DNA from: Vandiemenella viatica
Lineage: Eukaryota; Arthropoda; Insecta; Orthoptera; Morabidae
Assembly: GCA_031002005.1 (NCBI GenBank)
Contig: CM061919.1
Coordinates: 177,799,121 to 177,863,120 of the forward strand
Direction of reading: 5' to 3'
DNA: 64,000 bases
Part shown: positions 10,128 to 21,480 of the stretch, piece after piece
How the letters are laid out: every line of letters begins with the position of its first letter
How positions within the stretch are numbered: the stretch's first letter is position 1
The notes under the pieces: model-generated
What the model saw: only the letters and a program-made list of their open reading frames with translations
Database searches by the model: none
Told to the model about the DNA's origin: nothing
Program-made: the position numbers and the translations under genes

Positions 10128-11422
10128 CGAGGCATGTTTTTTAAGTAAGTACCGTTTTGAAATTAAAAAAATACGTGCAAATATATATCAATAATTTTAT
10201 TTTTACATGAATGCCTGTACCTTACTATACTTTTCTACATAATTCCCTTCAATATTGAGGCACTTGTCATAACGTAGTACCAGTTTTTGAAAACTCTCCT
10301 CATAGAAGTCTGCCGCCTGACTTGTTAACCACTGCATCACAACTGTTTTGACTTCGTTATCGTTTTCAAGACGCTGACCACCCCGGTGTTTCTTCAAGTG
10401 CACGAACAGATGGTAGTCACTGGACGCCAGATCAGGGCTGTACGGAGGATGATCTAGAGATTCCCATCGAAAAGATGTGATGAGATCTTTGGTCTGATTA
10501 GCCACATGTGGACGGGCATTGTCATGCAGCCAAACGATGCCCTTGCTCAACTTGCCACGTCTTTTGTTCTGGATTGAAAGGCGCAGATTGTTCAATGTCT
10601 CACAATAAGCTGCTGCATTGATTGTCTCATTACGAGGCAGAAATTCCACAAGCAATACTCCTTTTCTGTCCCAAACAACTGTGTACATGAATTTCCGGGC
10701 AGAAATCGTTTGCTTCAACTTCACTTTTTAGAGTGAATCTGAATGCCGCCATTTCATGGACTGTTGCTTTGATTCAGGTGTGACATAGGCCACCCATGTC
10801 TCATCGCCCGTAACAATTTCGCTTAAGAAATCATCACCATCGTTGTGGTACCGCCCAAGGAAAGTCAATGCACTGCCTAAACGTTTGGTTTTGTGCACAT
10901 CCGTTAACATTTTCGGTACCCAACGTGAGCACAATTTTCGGCAATTCAAGTGCTCGGTCACAATGCCATACAAAACACTACGAGAAACATTAGGAAAGTC
11001 ATCACACAAGAAGGAAATCGTATATCGTCTGTTTTCTCTCACCTTATTGTCCACTTTCTGCACCAAACTTTCATTAACAACCGAAGGACGCCCTGCGGCC
11101 ATCTTTAAATGCTTCACCTTCTTTCTCACCATTCCATCACTCATAATGTTTTGTCCGTAAACTGCACAGATCTCACGATGAATATCGATCGGTTTTAGGC
11201 CTTTAGCACAAAGAAATCTTATACTTCACAGTCGTCGGGACTCACGATTATCGGAGGCATCTTAAACACTCAGTGAACAACGTAAACAGGGAAGAATTAA
11301 ACTGTAATGGCGTCAGTGCGTAGGCAAGAGATGCAGGTACCTAGTGCGCATGCGCGGAACGCCGACCGTGCCGCTGCAGCCACGGTGTGAGAAAACAGTA
11401 CTTACTAAAAAAATACGCCTTG
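10128..11422 (-). mobile_element. Mariner transposon, 1295 bp, TA-flanked
   Basis: Terminal inverted repeats of about 28 bp: CGAGGCATGTTTTTTAAGTA at the left, and the right end read in reverse is CAAGGCGTATTTTTTTAGTA. TA duplications flank it exactly (10126-10127 and 11423-11424). Length and TA target are those of intact mariners. The transposase is on the minus strand and is broken. Confidence 0.92.
10203..11260 (-). pseudogene. Mariner transposase, two lesions
   Basis: The transposase cuts and pastes the element at TA sites. The first in-frame ATG is at 11258-11260 (MPPIIVSPDDCEV), followed by a small deletion or frameshift near 11222. The correct frame then continues with RFLCAKGLKPIDIHREICAV and through MSDGMVRKKVKHLK to a TAA at 10728-10730, and resumes to 10203. 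The helix-turn-helix region, the RWVPKML linker and the catalytic triad are visible: TGDETW (first Asp, near 10800), HDNARPH (second, near 10530) and YSPDLASSDYHLF (third). I count 34 residues between the second and third Asp, hence DD34D, the mariner hallmark. Total length would be about 350 residues, as is usual. The usual WVP and SPDLAP motifs are kept except a Pro to Ser change in the latter. It is inactive as written. Confidence 0.93.
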
Positions 11423-11424
11423 TA

Positions 11425-12166
11425 CCACATCGTTATAGTATAATTAGCTGTTACACGTGGACTTGCAAGGGGAGGCCACCAATAACAAATTCTGATTTGA
11501 TTCATACGCTGTATAATAACAGCTCATGACCAGAGGTGTAATGTAGCAAATAGTAATATGCGCTTCTTCACTATTGTCGAGAAAATCGGCATTGAAATAT
11601 TCCGTTGCGTACAATTCCTTTCTACGTTATAGAGATTTCAAGAGGTGCGTAGTGCATCGAGCATACTCTCGTCCTTATAAGCCCGTCATCGCCAAATCGA
11701 ATTTCGGTGCTGGCAACTTTTTTTATTTATTTATCCAAATGTGTATACAGATAATTCTCGGCAATTAGTTTCAACAATTATGCATATAACAAGGTTTTTA
11801 AATGATTTTATTTGTCGAAAAAGCGACGCTTTTGAACTTCATTATGTTGTTCCCGAACAAAGTAACATTTCAAAACTAGAAATATTTCCTGCGACAGGCA
11901 TGAAATACAAATACGTTGCAGTTGAAGGACAGATGTTCCTCCCTGTACAAGCGGACGGAATTGTCAAAATGAGACGCCGCATAACAGCGTAGTTGCCTGT
12001 TAACTTCGAAAGATGGAAGAAGCAGTCCCTAGCACAAGTTATAACAGCGTCGAAAATCAGTGTGTACGCAAAAGTTTCGTTTTACCCGGTTAAAAAACGA
12101 AGAAATAGAGGCAGGAAAATCTGAGGCCTTCACATTAAAGTGAAGTGATAGAAAAAGATTCACCAA
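11425..12166. other. No recognisable gene
   Basis: Frames at 11574-11768 and 11741-11992 lack any family signature. Confidence 0.35.
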
Positions 12167-12407
12167 GCGTGGTGGTGTAACGGCTAGCGTTCTGGCCTCT
12201 CATTCGGGAGGACGGTGGTTCGAATCCCCGTCCGGGCATCCAGATTTGGGTTTTTCCATGGTTTCCCAAATCACTCCAGGCAAATGCCGGGATACTTCCT
12301 TCAAAAGGCCATGGCCGAATTCCTTCCCATTACTTGCCCCCCACCCTTTCCCGTCTCTAAGGACCTCGCTGTTAGAGAGACGTTAAGCAGATAAAAAAAA
12401 GAAGAAG
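12167..12407 (+). mobile_element. tRNA-derived SINE, main family, full length
   Basis: One of the best copies. It has a head with A-box (GTGGTGTAACGGCTAGCG) and B-box (GGTTCGAATCCCC), then CCAGATTTGGGTTTTTCC, AAATCACTCCAGGCAAATGC, GGCCATGGCCGAATTCC, CCGTCTCTAAGGACCTCG, a short GTTAGAGAGACGTTAAGC motif and an A-rich tail. A useful reference for the family. Confidence 0.93.
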
Positions 12408-12639
12408 ATTCGATACGTAGTGAACTGCGCAAGCAATAATTGGAAGGTGCGTTGGTGTATTTTGAAAGCCTCCTCTGCAATATTAATCTCATCGTAGGAG
12501 ACCTGTCTCCATCAAACAACGAAGAAGCCATGGTAATAGGGGGGAAATTTAAAAAAAAACTTATTATATTGTTGAAATTAATTGCCGGAAATGACCTGCA
12601 TACACATTTGAATAAATGAATAAATTAATAAAAGGTGTC

Positions 12640-12720
12640 GGCAGCAAGATTCGAGCCGCAGACAACGGGCTTATGAAGTAGAGAGCTTGTTCATTGCGCC
12701 ACGCGTCTCTTGAAATATCC
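12640..12720 (-). repeat. tRNA-like segment (SINE-type head)
   Basis: The reverse complement has a TTCGAATC-type B-box (ATTCGAGCC on the plus strand) and an A-box-like part near GTTCATTGCGCCACG. No tRNA cloverleaf closes, so it is a tRNA-derived repeat, not a tRNA gene. It lies ahead of the repeat at 12930-13195, as a similar segment does at 20 kb. Confidence 0.45.
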
Positions 12721-12929
12721 ATGACGTAGACATTATTTAAATATAAGGGAGTATTTCAATATCAGTTTTCTTGACAATGGCAAAGAAGCGCATGTTACTG
12801 CTTCTCCACATTATACCTCTGGAATCTGGACATGAGATTTTTTTACACACAGTATGAATTGAATATTAATTTTACAATAGGTGGCCTCCCATTGTTACAA
12901 TAAGCTGTGTCTGGAATTTACGAACAGAT

Positions 12930-13195
12930 CATACAAAAACTGACTGGGAGGGAATCAAAGCCTGAGCAACCGATATAACAGAGACTTACACACACTATCC
13001 ATATGTTTGTCGCTGTTTGGTTAGTTTTCAAAATTTCATGACGAAATATGTTATTCATCCAGAAAAAAGTATCCCATGTCCTTCTTGATGATACGTACTA
13101 CTTCCTTGCCAAATTTAATCAAGATCGTTGTGAAAAGATAACAAACATACAGACAGAGAAAGTTACTTTCACATTTATAATATTAGTATAGACTA
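12930..13195 (+). repeat. Dispersed repeat with TTAATATTAGTATAGA-type 3' end
   Basis: Shares with 20755-21016 the blocks AAAGCCTGAG, CGATATAACA, TTTCATGAC(G/A)AAATATGTT and AAGTATCC(C/T)ATGTCCTT, and the terminal TAATATTAGTATAGA. Probably the 3' end of an RTE-like LINE or a composite SINE. Confidence 0.65.
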
Positions 13196-13590
13196 ATGTA
13201 AGCCACTGACTGTTTTGTCAGGACTAGCACCGGTTTTTTGGGCTGGAGGTCCTACAGGTTGATCTGGTCTGGTTAAATACAACGTTGATCAGTGTTTCAT
13301 CCTGAGGGTACCCTCTACAAAATTTTAGTAAAATATCTGGGGTTTGGAGGTTCTTAAAAATAATAATAGAAGTATTAAATAAGGACAGAGACACTCTCGC
13401 CTAATATCTAAGAATGCAGAGTAAATAACGTAGGGACCAATTTACAGTGAACACGCATCCAACATAAAAGCAAAGAAAACGCAATAAAAAAATCCATTCA
13501 CGTTTTAACTTTTAGTAGTGTTAACGTGAATTCTGATGTAACCTCAAGTCTGATGTCGAATGCAAACACCTGCATACCATGTTTTTAAGC
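13196..13590. other. No recognisable gene
   Basis: Nothing seen. Confidence 0.35.
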
Positions 13591-14147
13591 CGTAAAGTTG
13601 AACCATATGTTTTAACTAAATTGAAAAATTTAATTCAAAACGGAATTATAAGCAAATTCAAAGAATGTATTCTGAAAATTATTTTAATCGTAGTTGTTCA
13701 GCTATTAAATTGCACACGAAACCTCGACTTTCTAGGACCATCTCTGGTCATTGTTAATTTGCGAGCGATGGTCGGGTACGTGACGTCAACGCTCTGTGCT
13801 GTAAGCGTCAATTTCAGCCATCTGAGTGCGGCGGAGAGAACCTGTGAAGTTATATTATAGACGTAAAATTGAACCATATGTTTTCAACTAGACGCATTTA
13901 ATTTAAAATGAAATGTTACCAAAAGCAAACTTAACTAATATATTGTGGCTATTTACTTCATCGCAGTTTTCTTAGCTATTAAATTGTCCATATAATCTCG
14001 AATTTCTAGTAACATCTCTGGTCGTTGTTAATTTGCGTGCGAAGCTCGGTTACGTGATTTATACGCTTGGTGACGCCAGTGTCAACATCAGACAATAGCT
14101 ATCGTGGTGAGTGCGGTAGATTGAGCCTACGAAGTTATAGTATAGAT
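13591..14147. repeat. Tandem duplication, two diverged copies of about 271-285 bp
   Basis: Copy 1 (13591-13861) and copy 2 (13862-14147) both begin CGTAAA(G/A)TTGAACCATATG. Both share AGCTATTAAATTG, TCTCTGGTC(A/G)TTGTTAATTT with GCG after it, and end GAAGTTATA(T/G)TATAGA. Offsets between matching blocks are 271, 274 and 285 bp. The ORF 13579-13860 covers only copy 1 and is closed in copy 2, so it is not under coding constraint. Confidence 0.85.
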
Positions 14148-15147
14148 GGGTGGTAATTTGTAGCGTAATTTTTTTCGGATGTCATGTGGTAAGAAACCAT
14201 TGTAGTTCTTTACGGGCAAGTGGTGTTATAAAAAAAGAAAGTGACGTAGTGTCTGAGGTATCCTCTTAGTAGCCCATGGATGAAATCACAAATCACTTTC
14301 TAGGTTGTGGATATTAGAGAACAACATCTTTCTCGCACCATATGAGAACGCCATCTCGTATTATCTTAGCGTCAAACTATTATGATGGCATAGTTCAGTG
14401 AATTACGTATAATCTAGAATATATGATTCACTTGTGTCTCCAGCCAACCAGATGCCGTCATCCGTACCTAGCCGTACGGCGGTGAGAGTACTTTGCCGGT
14501 TAACCTCTGCCCATGAACAGTAATTAACAGTTAAAATCTGTCTACTTAAAAGGCTACTTTGGTCATCGTGTCCGTAACGCTGACGTCATGCGCCCGGCCT
14601 TCGAGACCAGAATAATTGTGTCCAGAGATATTACTGCAAAATTATGGTTATGGGTAAAATTAAATAACAGTTCTATTTAGATATGATACAGCGAAGAAAT
14701 TATTTGCCAGAAAACTAAAAACGTATGTATTCCTTTCAAATTAACGTATTAATTATTTGTTTCTTTTTGTTTTTATATTAAGTTAGTGTAGATGTTTTCC
14801 TATATTCTACGTCCAGAGATATCAGTGTTACAGTAAACTAAGAAATATGTATCACACTACACCATTTTTAAGTTTATGAATGGTCTTTAGTAACAACTGT
14901 ATTTAGTGAAGCAACTGCGAGGAATTATACTGCCAGAATACTGTTTATAACGCGTCATTTTTGACAGGTTCCCAATGTATTTTTATTCGAAGTAGATGAT
15001 TCTGCTCTATTCTGTGTCACTGTCGAATAAATTAATTACCATAACTTTGTTTTCTACATTCCATTTTTGACGTGCTTAGAAGCTAGTTAATATATATAAA
15101 ATTTAAGTAACGCACCATTTTCTATCTGTTTTACCTATGAGCCTTTA
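14148..15147. other. No recognisable gene
   Basis: Some CpG-richer patches at about 14450-14620; no frame or repeat found. Confidence 0.35.
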
Positions 15148-15350
15148 GGGTGAGATATTAATGCTTGGGCCTTGTATTCTGGAGGGCGTGGCTTTGATCA
15201 CCGGCCCTGACATCCTGGTTTTGGTTTTCTGTAGTTTCCCGTTATCACTCTAGGCGAATGCTGGGATTGTTTCTTGAAAGGGTTATGGCCGTTTTGATTC
15301 CATTACATAATTCCTACTCCTTTCCCAGATCCAATGACATATATTTCAAT
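15148..15350 (+). mobile_element. tRNA-derived SINE, main family, old diverged copy
   Basis: Order of blocks is kept (GGAGGGCGTGGC, TCCTGGTTTTGG, CACTCTAGGCGAATGCTGGG, ATGGCCG, CAATGACA), but substitutions are frequent and the B-box is damaged. Confidence 0.7.
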
Positions 15351-16599
15351 AAGCCATAGATTTAGATAAGTCGTAGAACGCCCACGATCTCTTTCGCGAA
15401 AAAACCTAATTTCTTTTTGTGCCCTACGTAGGATACTACGGATCTAAGAATTGTCTCAATTATTTTTAAGTATTTAATTGAATCATTCCTTGTTACCGGA
15501 TTTTAATCATCACCGAGCAGAGTTATTACTAAATTTGCATATTATTTTTCGAATCGTTGTTGCATAATAATCTTCAACACGTCCCTAATGAAACTCAATC
15601 TTGTCATTTTCTGTTATAATTGAGAAGTATGATGAGATTTGGTTTGATGGACGTAAACTAACATTAATCTGAGATGTGTGATAAGTCTAATTGTAGTTTT
15701 TTATGTATCAGGAGGCACAATGAACAGAGGAAGAATATAAACGGAAAGGTAATGGGTACGCTCAGTGTCCCTTTTGTAGAGACTTAGTCCTGTACACATA
15801 TTTGTGATTACTAACGATTATCTAATTAAAGATTGGATAAAAATATTGTATAAAGATGGAATCTGTCTTTTGCCGGTCTATGGTTCTTTTTGTGCTAATA
15901 TGATTGTGTAAACGATGTCAATGTTACAGCTGACAGCCGTCGAAATATTAGCAAAAGGCGCCATTGGACCTATACGCCGGAAAGCTTTCCGTTCTTAAAC
16001 TGCAAAATTTGTCTAGATGATAGCATAATACCGCATAAACACCGTTTAGAGTATGGTTGGTATGCGTGGGTTCAGATTTTAGACCGACAGTAATTTAAAT
16101 AGTTAGAACAGCTTTCATTTTCGGGTACTTTTAGCTTTGAAAATCCTTCCCCTTGGTTGCATGAATTTCTTGCAGAGATTACGACGTTTTTTGAGGCATT
16201 TAATGAAGGACTATTTGTAAATAGAGTAGATACTGATAGTCGTTGTATTTTTTAGATTGCATCCGTTCCATCCTTACTTTAAGATTGTAATAATTTAGGG
16301 GGATAGAGTTTTTGTAAAAGACAGCTCTTATTCCTTGTAGGAAGCATTTTAATACTTGCAGCAGTTGTTGTTATTTGGAGCGTTTAAATATGAACGCTTT
16401 TAACGTTAAATACGAATGAAGGTTGTGCGCTAGAAAGGAGAATTCTCCACAGTCTTGTGAACGAACTTTCATCAACCTACCAGGCAAAGAACTTACTTAA
16501 AAGCTCTATTAGTTACGAAAAGGCTCCATACAACCACGTAAATTACATCTTACGGACAACTTACGAAATTATGCGAAACCGTGTGCGTTTAATTTAGGA
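15351..16599. other. No recognisable gene
   Basis: AT-rich without notable frames. Confidence 0.4.
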
Positions 16600-16840
16600 T
16601 TAAACAATTTCAATTTAGGCGCCCGAGCGAATTTTACGGTTAATTTCACCCCCACCATCTCAGCGACCGGGCTGCGAAAATAATTCAGCGTGCGTAGAAG
16701 CGAGGAATCCAATTACCTGTAATTAGCTGCAGCCTAGCGTAGCACGTAATAGACTTTCGTGCGAAGCAGCACCGACCCCTTGATCCTTGAGCCGTTAAGA
16801 ACCCCTCGTAGCGCGGGAGAGCCTGCATCAGAGGGGCGCT
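16600..16840. other. GC-richer island with homeodomain-type motifs
   Basis: Contains ATTACCTGTAATTAGCTGCAG, close to a palindrome around TAAT cores, and CpG-rich blocks on both sides. No coding frame of weight. It could be a conserved regulatory element; that is inference. Confidence 0.25.
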
Positions 16841-17279
16841 ACGTCTCGTTTCTTCCTCTGCTTATGCTCTTTGACTGCAACCTTAAAGAATTGATTTCTC
16901 GCTATGCTGTTAGTTCCACAAGAAATAAAAAACTACTGATTGACCAATTTTTGTTCGTAGGGACTAGAAAAGATATGGACTGTTGAAAGAACATGTATCA
17001 ACCCTCAGATCCGGTTTCAAACTGATTTCAATCCTATAAATTAATCACATTTGTGCCCGAGATTGTACATTTTTATATTTTTCCTATGAATTTGCATATT
17101 TTTATGGATGAAAATGGTTTAAATGAACTGTAATTTGATTAAAAGTAGTGCAGTATTTTAAATGTTGGTTAAAAGACTGTAATTAGGAATGATGTTGAAC
17201 TATAATATTTTGAATAAGATTGAAATAAGATTGAATTATTTAATTTTGTCAGCTTGATGTTTAAATTGTTGTATATATA
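16841..17279. other. No recognisable gene
   Basis: AT-rich sequence up to the TA target of the next element. Confidence 0.35.
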
Positions 17280-17873
17280 AGAGGGGTGATCAAAAACTAA
17301 GGTTACAAAGCCTGTAGTAAAACGTGTACAATTTATTTCATACAACCAATACAGCCAACTGATAGTACATACATTAGGTTATTTTTGACATATTCTTTAT
17401 GTCGGTTTATGCACTTGTCACTTTGTGGGACGAGTTTGAATATTGCCTCCTGGTAAAAATCCTGTCTTTTGGTGTTCAGCCACGTTGAAGCAAAGTGTTT
17501 CACCTCCTCATCTAAAGCGACTCATCGGCGTCCTAGGCGAGGTCCGGATGGTAGGGACGATGTCGACGATGTTCCAGCGAAACGGCGTCAACTGAGATCC
17601 TCAACGGTGACATTTTCTCTACCAACCGCAAACTTTCGGCAACATTATATGACATGCCGACGAAAAATTGTAGCCTCCCCGTAAATCTCTACCATCTCAT
17701 TTCAGCGGCGGTTACATGTTTTCGCCCAACTAGCGCTGTAGGTGGCGGATCGCTGAAATTCTGCACAGTTGCCAACCGCCTGTCTTAGAATTACCACACA
17801 CTACTAAAGTCTCTATAACGGACGACACTCCAGGAATATCGGCCTTGTAACCTTAATTTGTGATCATCCCTCG
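17280..17873 (-). mobile_element. Mariner deletion derivative, 594 bp
   Basis: Inverted ends of about 30 bp: AGAGGGGTGATCAAAAACTA, and in reverse from the right CGAGGGATGATCACAAATTA, both followed by AGGTTACAA. TA duplications at 17278-17279 and 17874-17875. Only the 5' untranslated region and the last part of a transposase remain. Confidence 0.88.
17333..17521 (-). pseudogene. Mariner transposase C-terminal remnant
   Basis: Reads DEEVKHFASTWLNTKRQDFY, then a KLVPQSDKCINRHKEYV stretch, ending at TAA 17333-17335. This is the usual mariner C-terminus (EV...WL......FY..GI.KLV.R.DKC....G.YVEK). All three catalytic Asp residues and the DNA-binding domain are deleted. The family differs from the 10-kb mariner, judging by the inverted repeats. 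Confidence 0.85.
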
Positions 17874-17875
17874 TA

Positions 17876-18197
17876 TCTTAATTCAAAAATATTTCTTCAT
17901 TATTTCCAGTAATTTTGTATAATTTTGAATTTTTTTAGATGATTTCTATTGTTGGAGCGATTATCACTGCTCCAGAAGCGTTGGGCGGTTCTGTTAATGT
18001 TCTCTGGAAATTTCTACGAGGTCTGTTTTACCTCTCATTAGCGCGAGCAGACAGCTCGTTCGGAACAGTGTTACCACGACGCTATGTATTTTGTGCTTTA
18101 AATCTTCGGAAAGAAGTTTGAAATTTCTATTGATCTTTGTGAACCAGTAAAGGGTACTAACCTCCGAGTGGTTTAAGAAACTACCGTCATATTCCCC

Positions 18198-18199
<2 letters not shown>
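17876..18199. other. No recognisable gene
   Basis: Ends in a 32-nt A run; may include a poly(A)-tailed fragment, but the body is not recognised. Confidence 0.3.

Positions 18200-18231
<32 letters not shown>
18200..18231 (+). repeat. Poly(A) tract, about 32 nt
   Basis: Long uninterrupted A run following CATATTCCCCGT. It could be the tail of a retroposed sequence on the plus strand. Confidence 0.7.
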
Positions 18232-18233
<2 letters not shown>

Positions 18234-19154
18234 AACGATTCTCGGTAGGCCGGGCGGTAATGGATCCAATGTATTTTAGTTTGTTCTGTAAAACTCGTTG
18301 AATTTACATCCTTTTTTCTTCTCCACTTCTAATAACAGTTAGAGAAAGCATACAGTATTTCAGTTTCTAGATTTTTAATTACCAATATCTTCGTTTCCGT
18401 GTTCGCAGATTCAGTTTCGTGGACCGTAGGGCCTATTCACCATATATTCTAATAACATTAATAATAAAAATCAGCACTCATTATGCATAGAAATCAATTC
18501 CCTAAAAACTCAGTATGTAAAAATTAGTTAAAAGTGATAATTAAATCGAGTTCGATATGCCCTACGCGAAATAGTCTGCCTACTCATTTTTAAACAAAAA
18601 CACAAAAAATTCAACTGAAAAAACTTGTAGACGGTATCATAAATTTTTTGAAAATTTATAGTTAAAGCATTTTCACGAGCTAATTAGCGCCCGACTAATG
18701 AATTCTCCATCGAAAACGCTTTTGTTAAAAAATTTCATGTAGTTTTTAAAAAGAAAATCATAAACTTCAGAAAGATCGATATCGTTTTCCTTTAATACGT
18801 ATTAGAGTACATATTACTGTAAATTATGAATTAATTTTCTGATCAGTAGTTTTGAAAATTAAAAGTGTTGTATGGTTTCTCACCTAACTCTCATGAAAAC
18901 AGTGGAGTTAAAAATTTTTAAAAAATGTACAAAGATTTGCTAGCTTTCATTTGATACCTCACGAAAATTGTTTAAAAAAGTAATACTTTTCTTCTCCCTC
19001 TCCCACCATTCACAATAAATCCATTATAATTAGTTAGCCCCCAGGATTTTACAAATTTTGTTGTATAATCGTAATTTGAAAATTAAAAACGAAACATTTT
19101 TCGAAGTTACAAATATCTGAGGTTTTTTTGTTGTTTTTTATTTTATTTTTTTCA
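18232..19154. other. AT-rich, nothing recognised
   Basis: No frames or repeats identified. Confidence 0.4.
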
Positions 19155-19386
19155 GCTGTCTTTACGCCTCGTCGATATCGATGTCATTACAGGTAGGACA
19201 TGATTGGGGGCAAGGAATGGAAGAAATTCGGTTATGACCTTTTCGAAGGACCATCTCGGCATTCGTCTGCAGCGATTTGGGGAAACCACGAAAAACCCAA
19301 ATCTGGATAATCAGACGGGGATTCGAACCAGCGTTCCCCCGAACACAAGGACAAAGTATTATCGCTCACCGACCACGCTCGGTCTC
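19155..19386 (-). mobile_element. tRNA-derived SINE, main family
   Basis: Plus strand reads TTTACGCCTCGTCGATATCG, GGGGCAAGGAATGGAAG, AGCGATTTGGGGAAACCACG and GGGGATTCGAACC (B-box complement), ending in the head CGACCACGCTCGG. Confidence 0.88.
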
Positions 19387-19594
19387 TAATTTAAAGGGGT
19401 CATAAGTTATGAGGCTATGGTATAAATGAGTTATTCCACAATGCTTCCGTTATACATTAAACAAGACATAACCTTAAAATTGTCGCAAAGTGTTCCCATG
19501 AGATGAGTATTCTTGATATCACCGTAATGTTAAGAAGGATACTACCTGTTTCCTATGACTTCGTTTGCGTGGACTTTGAGTTTTATTACTACTA

Positions 19595-19945
19595 CTAGCA
19601 TCGTACCCGCGACTTCGTACGCGTGGATTAAGAATTTTTTGCCAGAATTAGGATTGGTCCGAAACAATATCGAGTCGGCATAATATCACAGGAAAGCTAT
19701 CACTATATCATTCTACCGTCGAACCTGCCTCTTGAAGAGAATCAATTTCCAACATATTTCTGTCACTATTCGATAAGATCTCAAAATTTCGTGACTACAA
19801 CTGTTAATCATACTGGAAAAAATATCCTGTGCCCTTAATACAGCTTTCCTTACAAAATTCCATCACAACGATATAGCCATTTAGTCGTCAAAACGTAACA
19901 AAAAGACAGAGACTTACTTCCGTATTTATATTAGTATTACTGTGG
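19595..19945 (+). repeat. Dispersed repeat, CCCGCGACTTCGTACGCGTGG type
   Basis: Starts at a block CGTACCCGCGACTTCGTACG and ends TATTTATATTAGTATTACTG, after a run ACGTAACAAAAAGACAGAGA. This start and end pattern is that of an insect RTE-like LINE or dependent SINE. Shares the TTTCGTGAC and AAATATCCTGTGCCC blocks with 12930-13195. Confidence 0.55.
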
Positions 19946-20144
19946 TTCTCACTCACACACTAACTGCGAACAACACCTGAGGGATCATTATAACGTAAAA
20001 AAGTGAAGACCTACAAAATTGCAAGACTATCTACGATTTGCCTCGCATTGCACCCCTAACTTTCTAATATCTACAGTTTAACATTCAATCCGAATAACCT
20101 ACGGCCCAGGCCTGACTCATACGATGAAAAACAATTTTTAAAAA

Positions 20145-20220
20145 TCTTAGCCTCCACGGAGATTTGAACCGGAGACCACGACGTTCGTAAGCATGCTCTT
20201 TAGCCACTGAGCTGCCAGTT
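20145..20220 (-). repeat. tRNA-like segment (SINE-type head)
   Basis: The reverse complement gives an A-box (AGCTCAGTGGCTAAAGAGC) and a B-box (GGTTCAAATC). No full cloverleaf, so not a tRNA gene. Confidence 0.55.
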
Positions 20221-20279
20221 CCCTACACGGAAACACGGTCTGGAGACGTCCACATCCAACGTATCTGTCTATCGCCGTA

Positions 20280-20475
20280 TTTCGTAGTTATGAGACAACA
20301 TGTGTTATTTATACAGATAATTTTTCAACCAAATGTAGACAGTATTTTTCTCCTTGTTTCAAAGGATAAGTGTGCAAAGTTTCATCGAGATCGGATGAAA
20401 ACTGTGGATTTGTATGAAGAACAAACAAACAAACAAACAAACATACATTCATCTTTATATATAAAGATTGGATAT
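20280..20475 (+). repeat. Dispersed repeat 3' end with (CAAA)n
   Basis: GTGCAAAGTTTCATCGAGAT, then GATCGGATGAAAACTGTGG, (CAAA)5 and CTTTATATATAAAGATTGG. This is the pattern of an insect LINE/SINE 3' end. Confidence 0.55.
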
Positions 20476-20754
20476 TAAAAGCTGTAGGTTACATTAACGA
20501 TATCTCAAAAACCAAGGAGTCGGGATAATATGTCGAGGAAGTCAACACTATACCATTTTACCTTTTTCACATAAAGAGAACCAATTTTCGGCATGTTTAA
20601 AAACAGCAGCAAACTATGGAAGGAAGGGGTTAATTGTGAGAAACTACCTGCCACAGTTCCTCCGGTAGATTTTTGTTTGTCATTTAAAATTACATCTTTT
20701 TCTGTTATGTTAATACAGTTTCGTACACAACGTTATTGCTTTGATGTCCTTTGA

Positions 20755-21016
20755 TAAGATCATACACAAAATGACTGCGGGAGAAACAAAGCCTGAGTCA
20801 TCGATATAACATTAGAGATTCTTGCACACGCTATCCGCCTGTCTGTCCCGTTCGATTAGTTTTTTTTTATAAAATTTTATGACAAAATATGTTGTTTATA
20901 CCGAAAAAGTATCCTATGTCCTTGCTAATGATACATAGTATTCCCTTTAGTGTTTCAGCTGTATAGTCGTGAAATCGAAAATCACAGTTAATTTTGCATT
21001 TTTAATATTAGTATAG
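20755..21016 (+). repeat. Dispersed repeat, second copy of the 12930-13195 family
   Basis: Same ordered blocks as the copy at 12930 and the same terminal TAATATTAGTATAGA. Confidence 0.65.
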
Positions 21017-21199
21017 ATTAAATCTTTATGTGCCGCACTTATCAGTTGCATCAGTGAAAACAGAAGGAAGAGACGTGCCAGTGCCATGATTTGTAGGAAA
21101 TCCTGTATTTAGTACGTTACGCGTAGCTACACTGAGCAGGCAGGAAGAACTGCTAACTGGGTAATTCCGTTGTGTGCTGTGGGCAATGTATTGTAAACA

Positions 21200-21480
21200 G
21201 GAGATAGCGCCTGAAATTCGGGTCACGCTCGAGAGTCTGTGGTGGCGGCGATGGTGGGGATTGGGGCGAATGAGGGAGGGAGGAAGGGGAGGGGGGGACG
21301 ATAAAGGCTTGGAGACCGTAAACCGCCTCTCGTCTCAGCTTTAGTGTTTTAATTAAAGCGAGCATGGCGACGCTAAGCGCGCGACATCTCTCATTGGCTG
21401 AGACGCTCACGAGTTTGTGCGCTTTGGCGTCATCGGATGGGCACCGAGATTCGCAGCCTTTAGCACAAGATACGTTGCGG
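21200..21480. promoter_or_regulatory. GC-rich island with G-quadruplex motif and CCAAT-like box
   Basis: Contains a four-run G tract (21273-21297), TCTCATTGGCTGAGACG (an inverted CCAAT-type box) and TTTTAATTAAAGCG. It has no supported coding frame. It could be a promoter or enhancer; nothing downstream confirms a transcript. Confidence 0.25.

Noticed and set aside
9682..10194. 170-residue ORF as a host gene
   Set aside because: It crosses the mariner border at 10128, has no domain and competes with frames on the other strand in GC-rich DNA.
12640..12720. tRNA gene
   Set aside because: A- and B-box-like parts exist, but arms do not pair into a cloverleaf. The same holds for 20145-20220, 52895-52972 and 54765-54850; all are tRNA-derived repeats.
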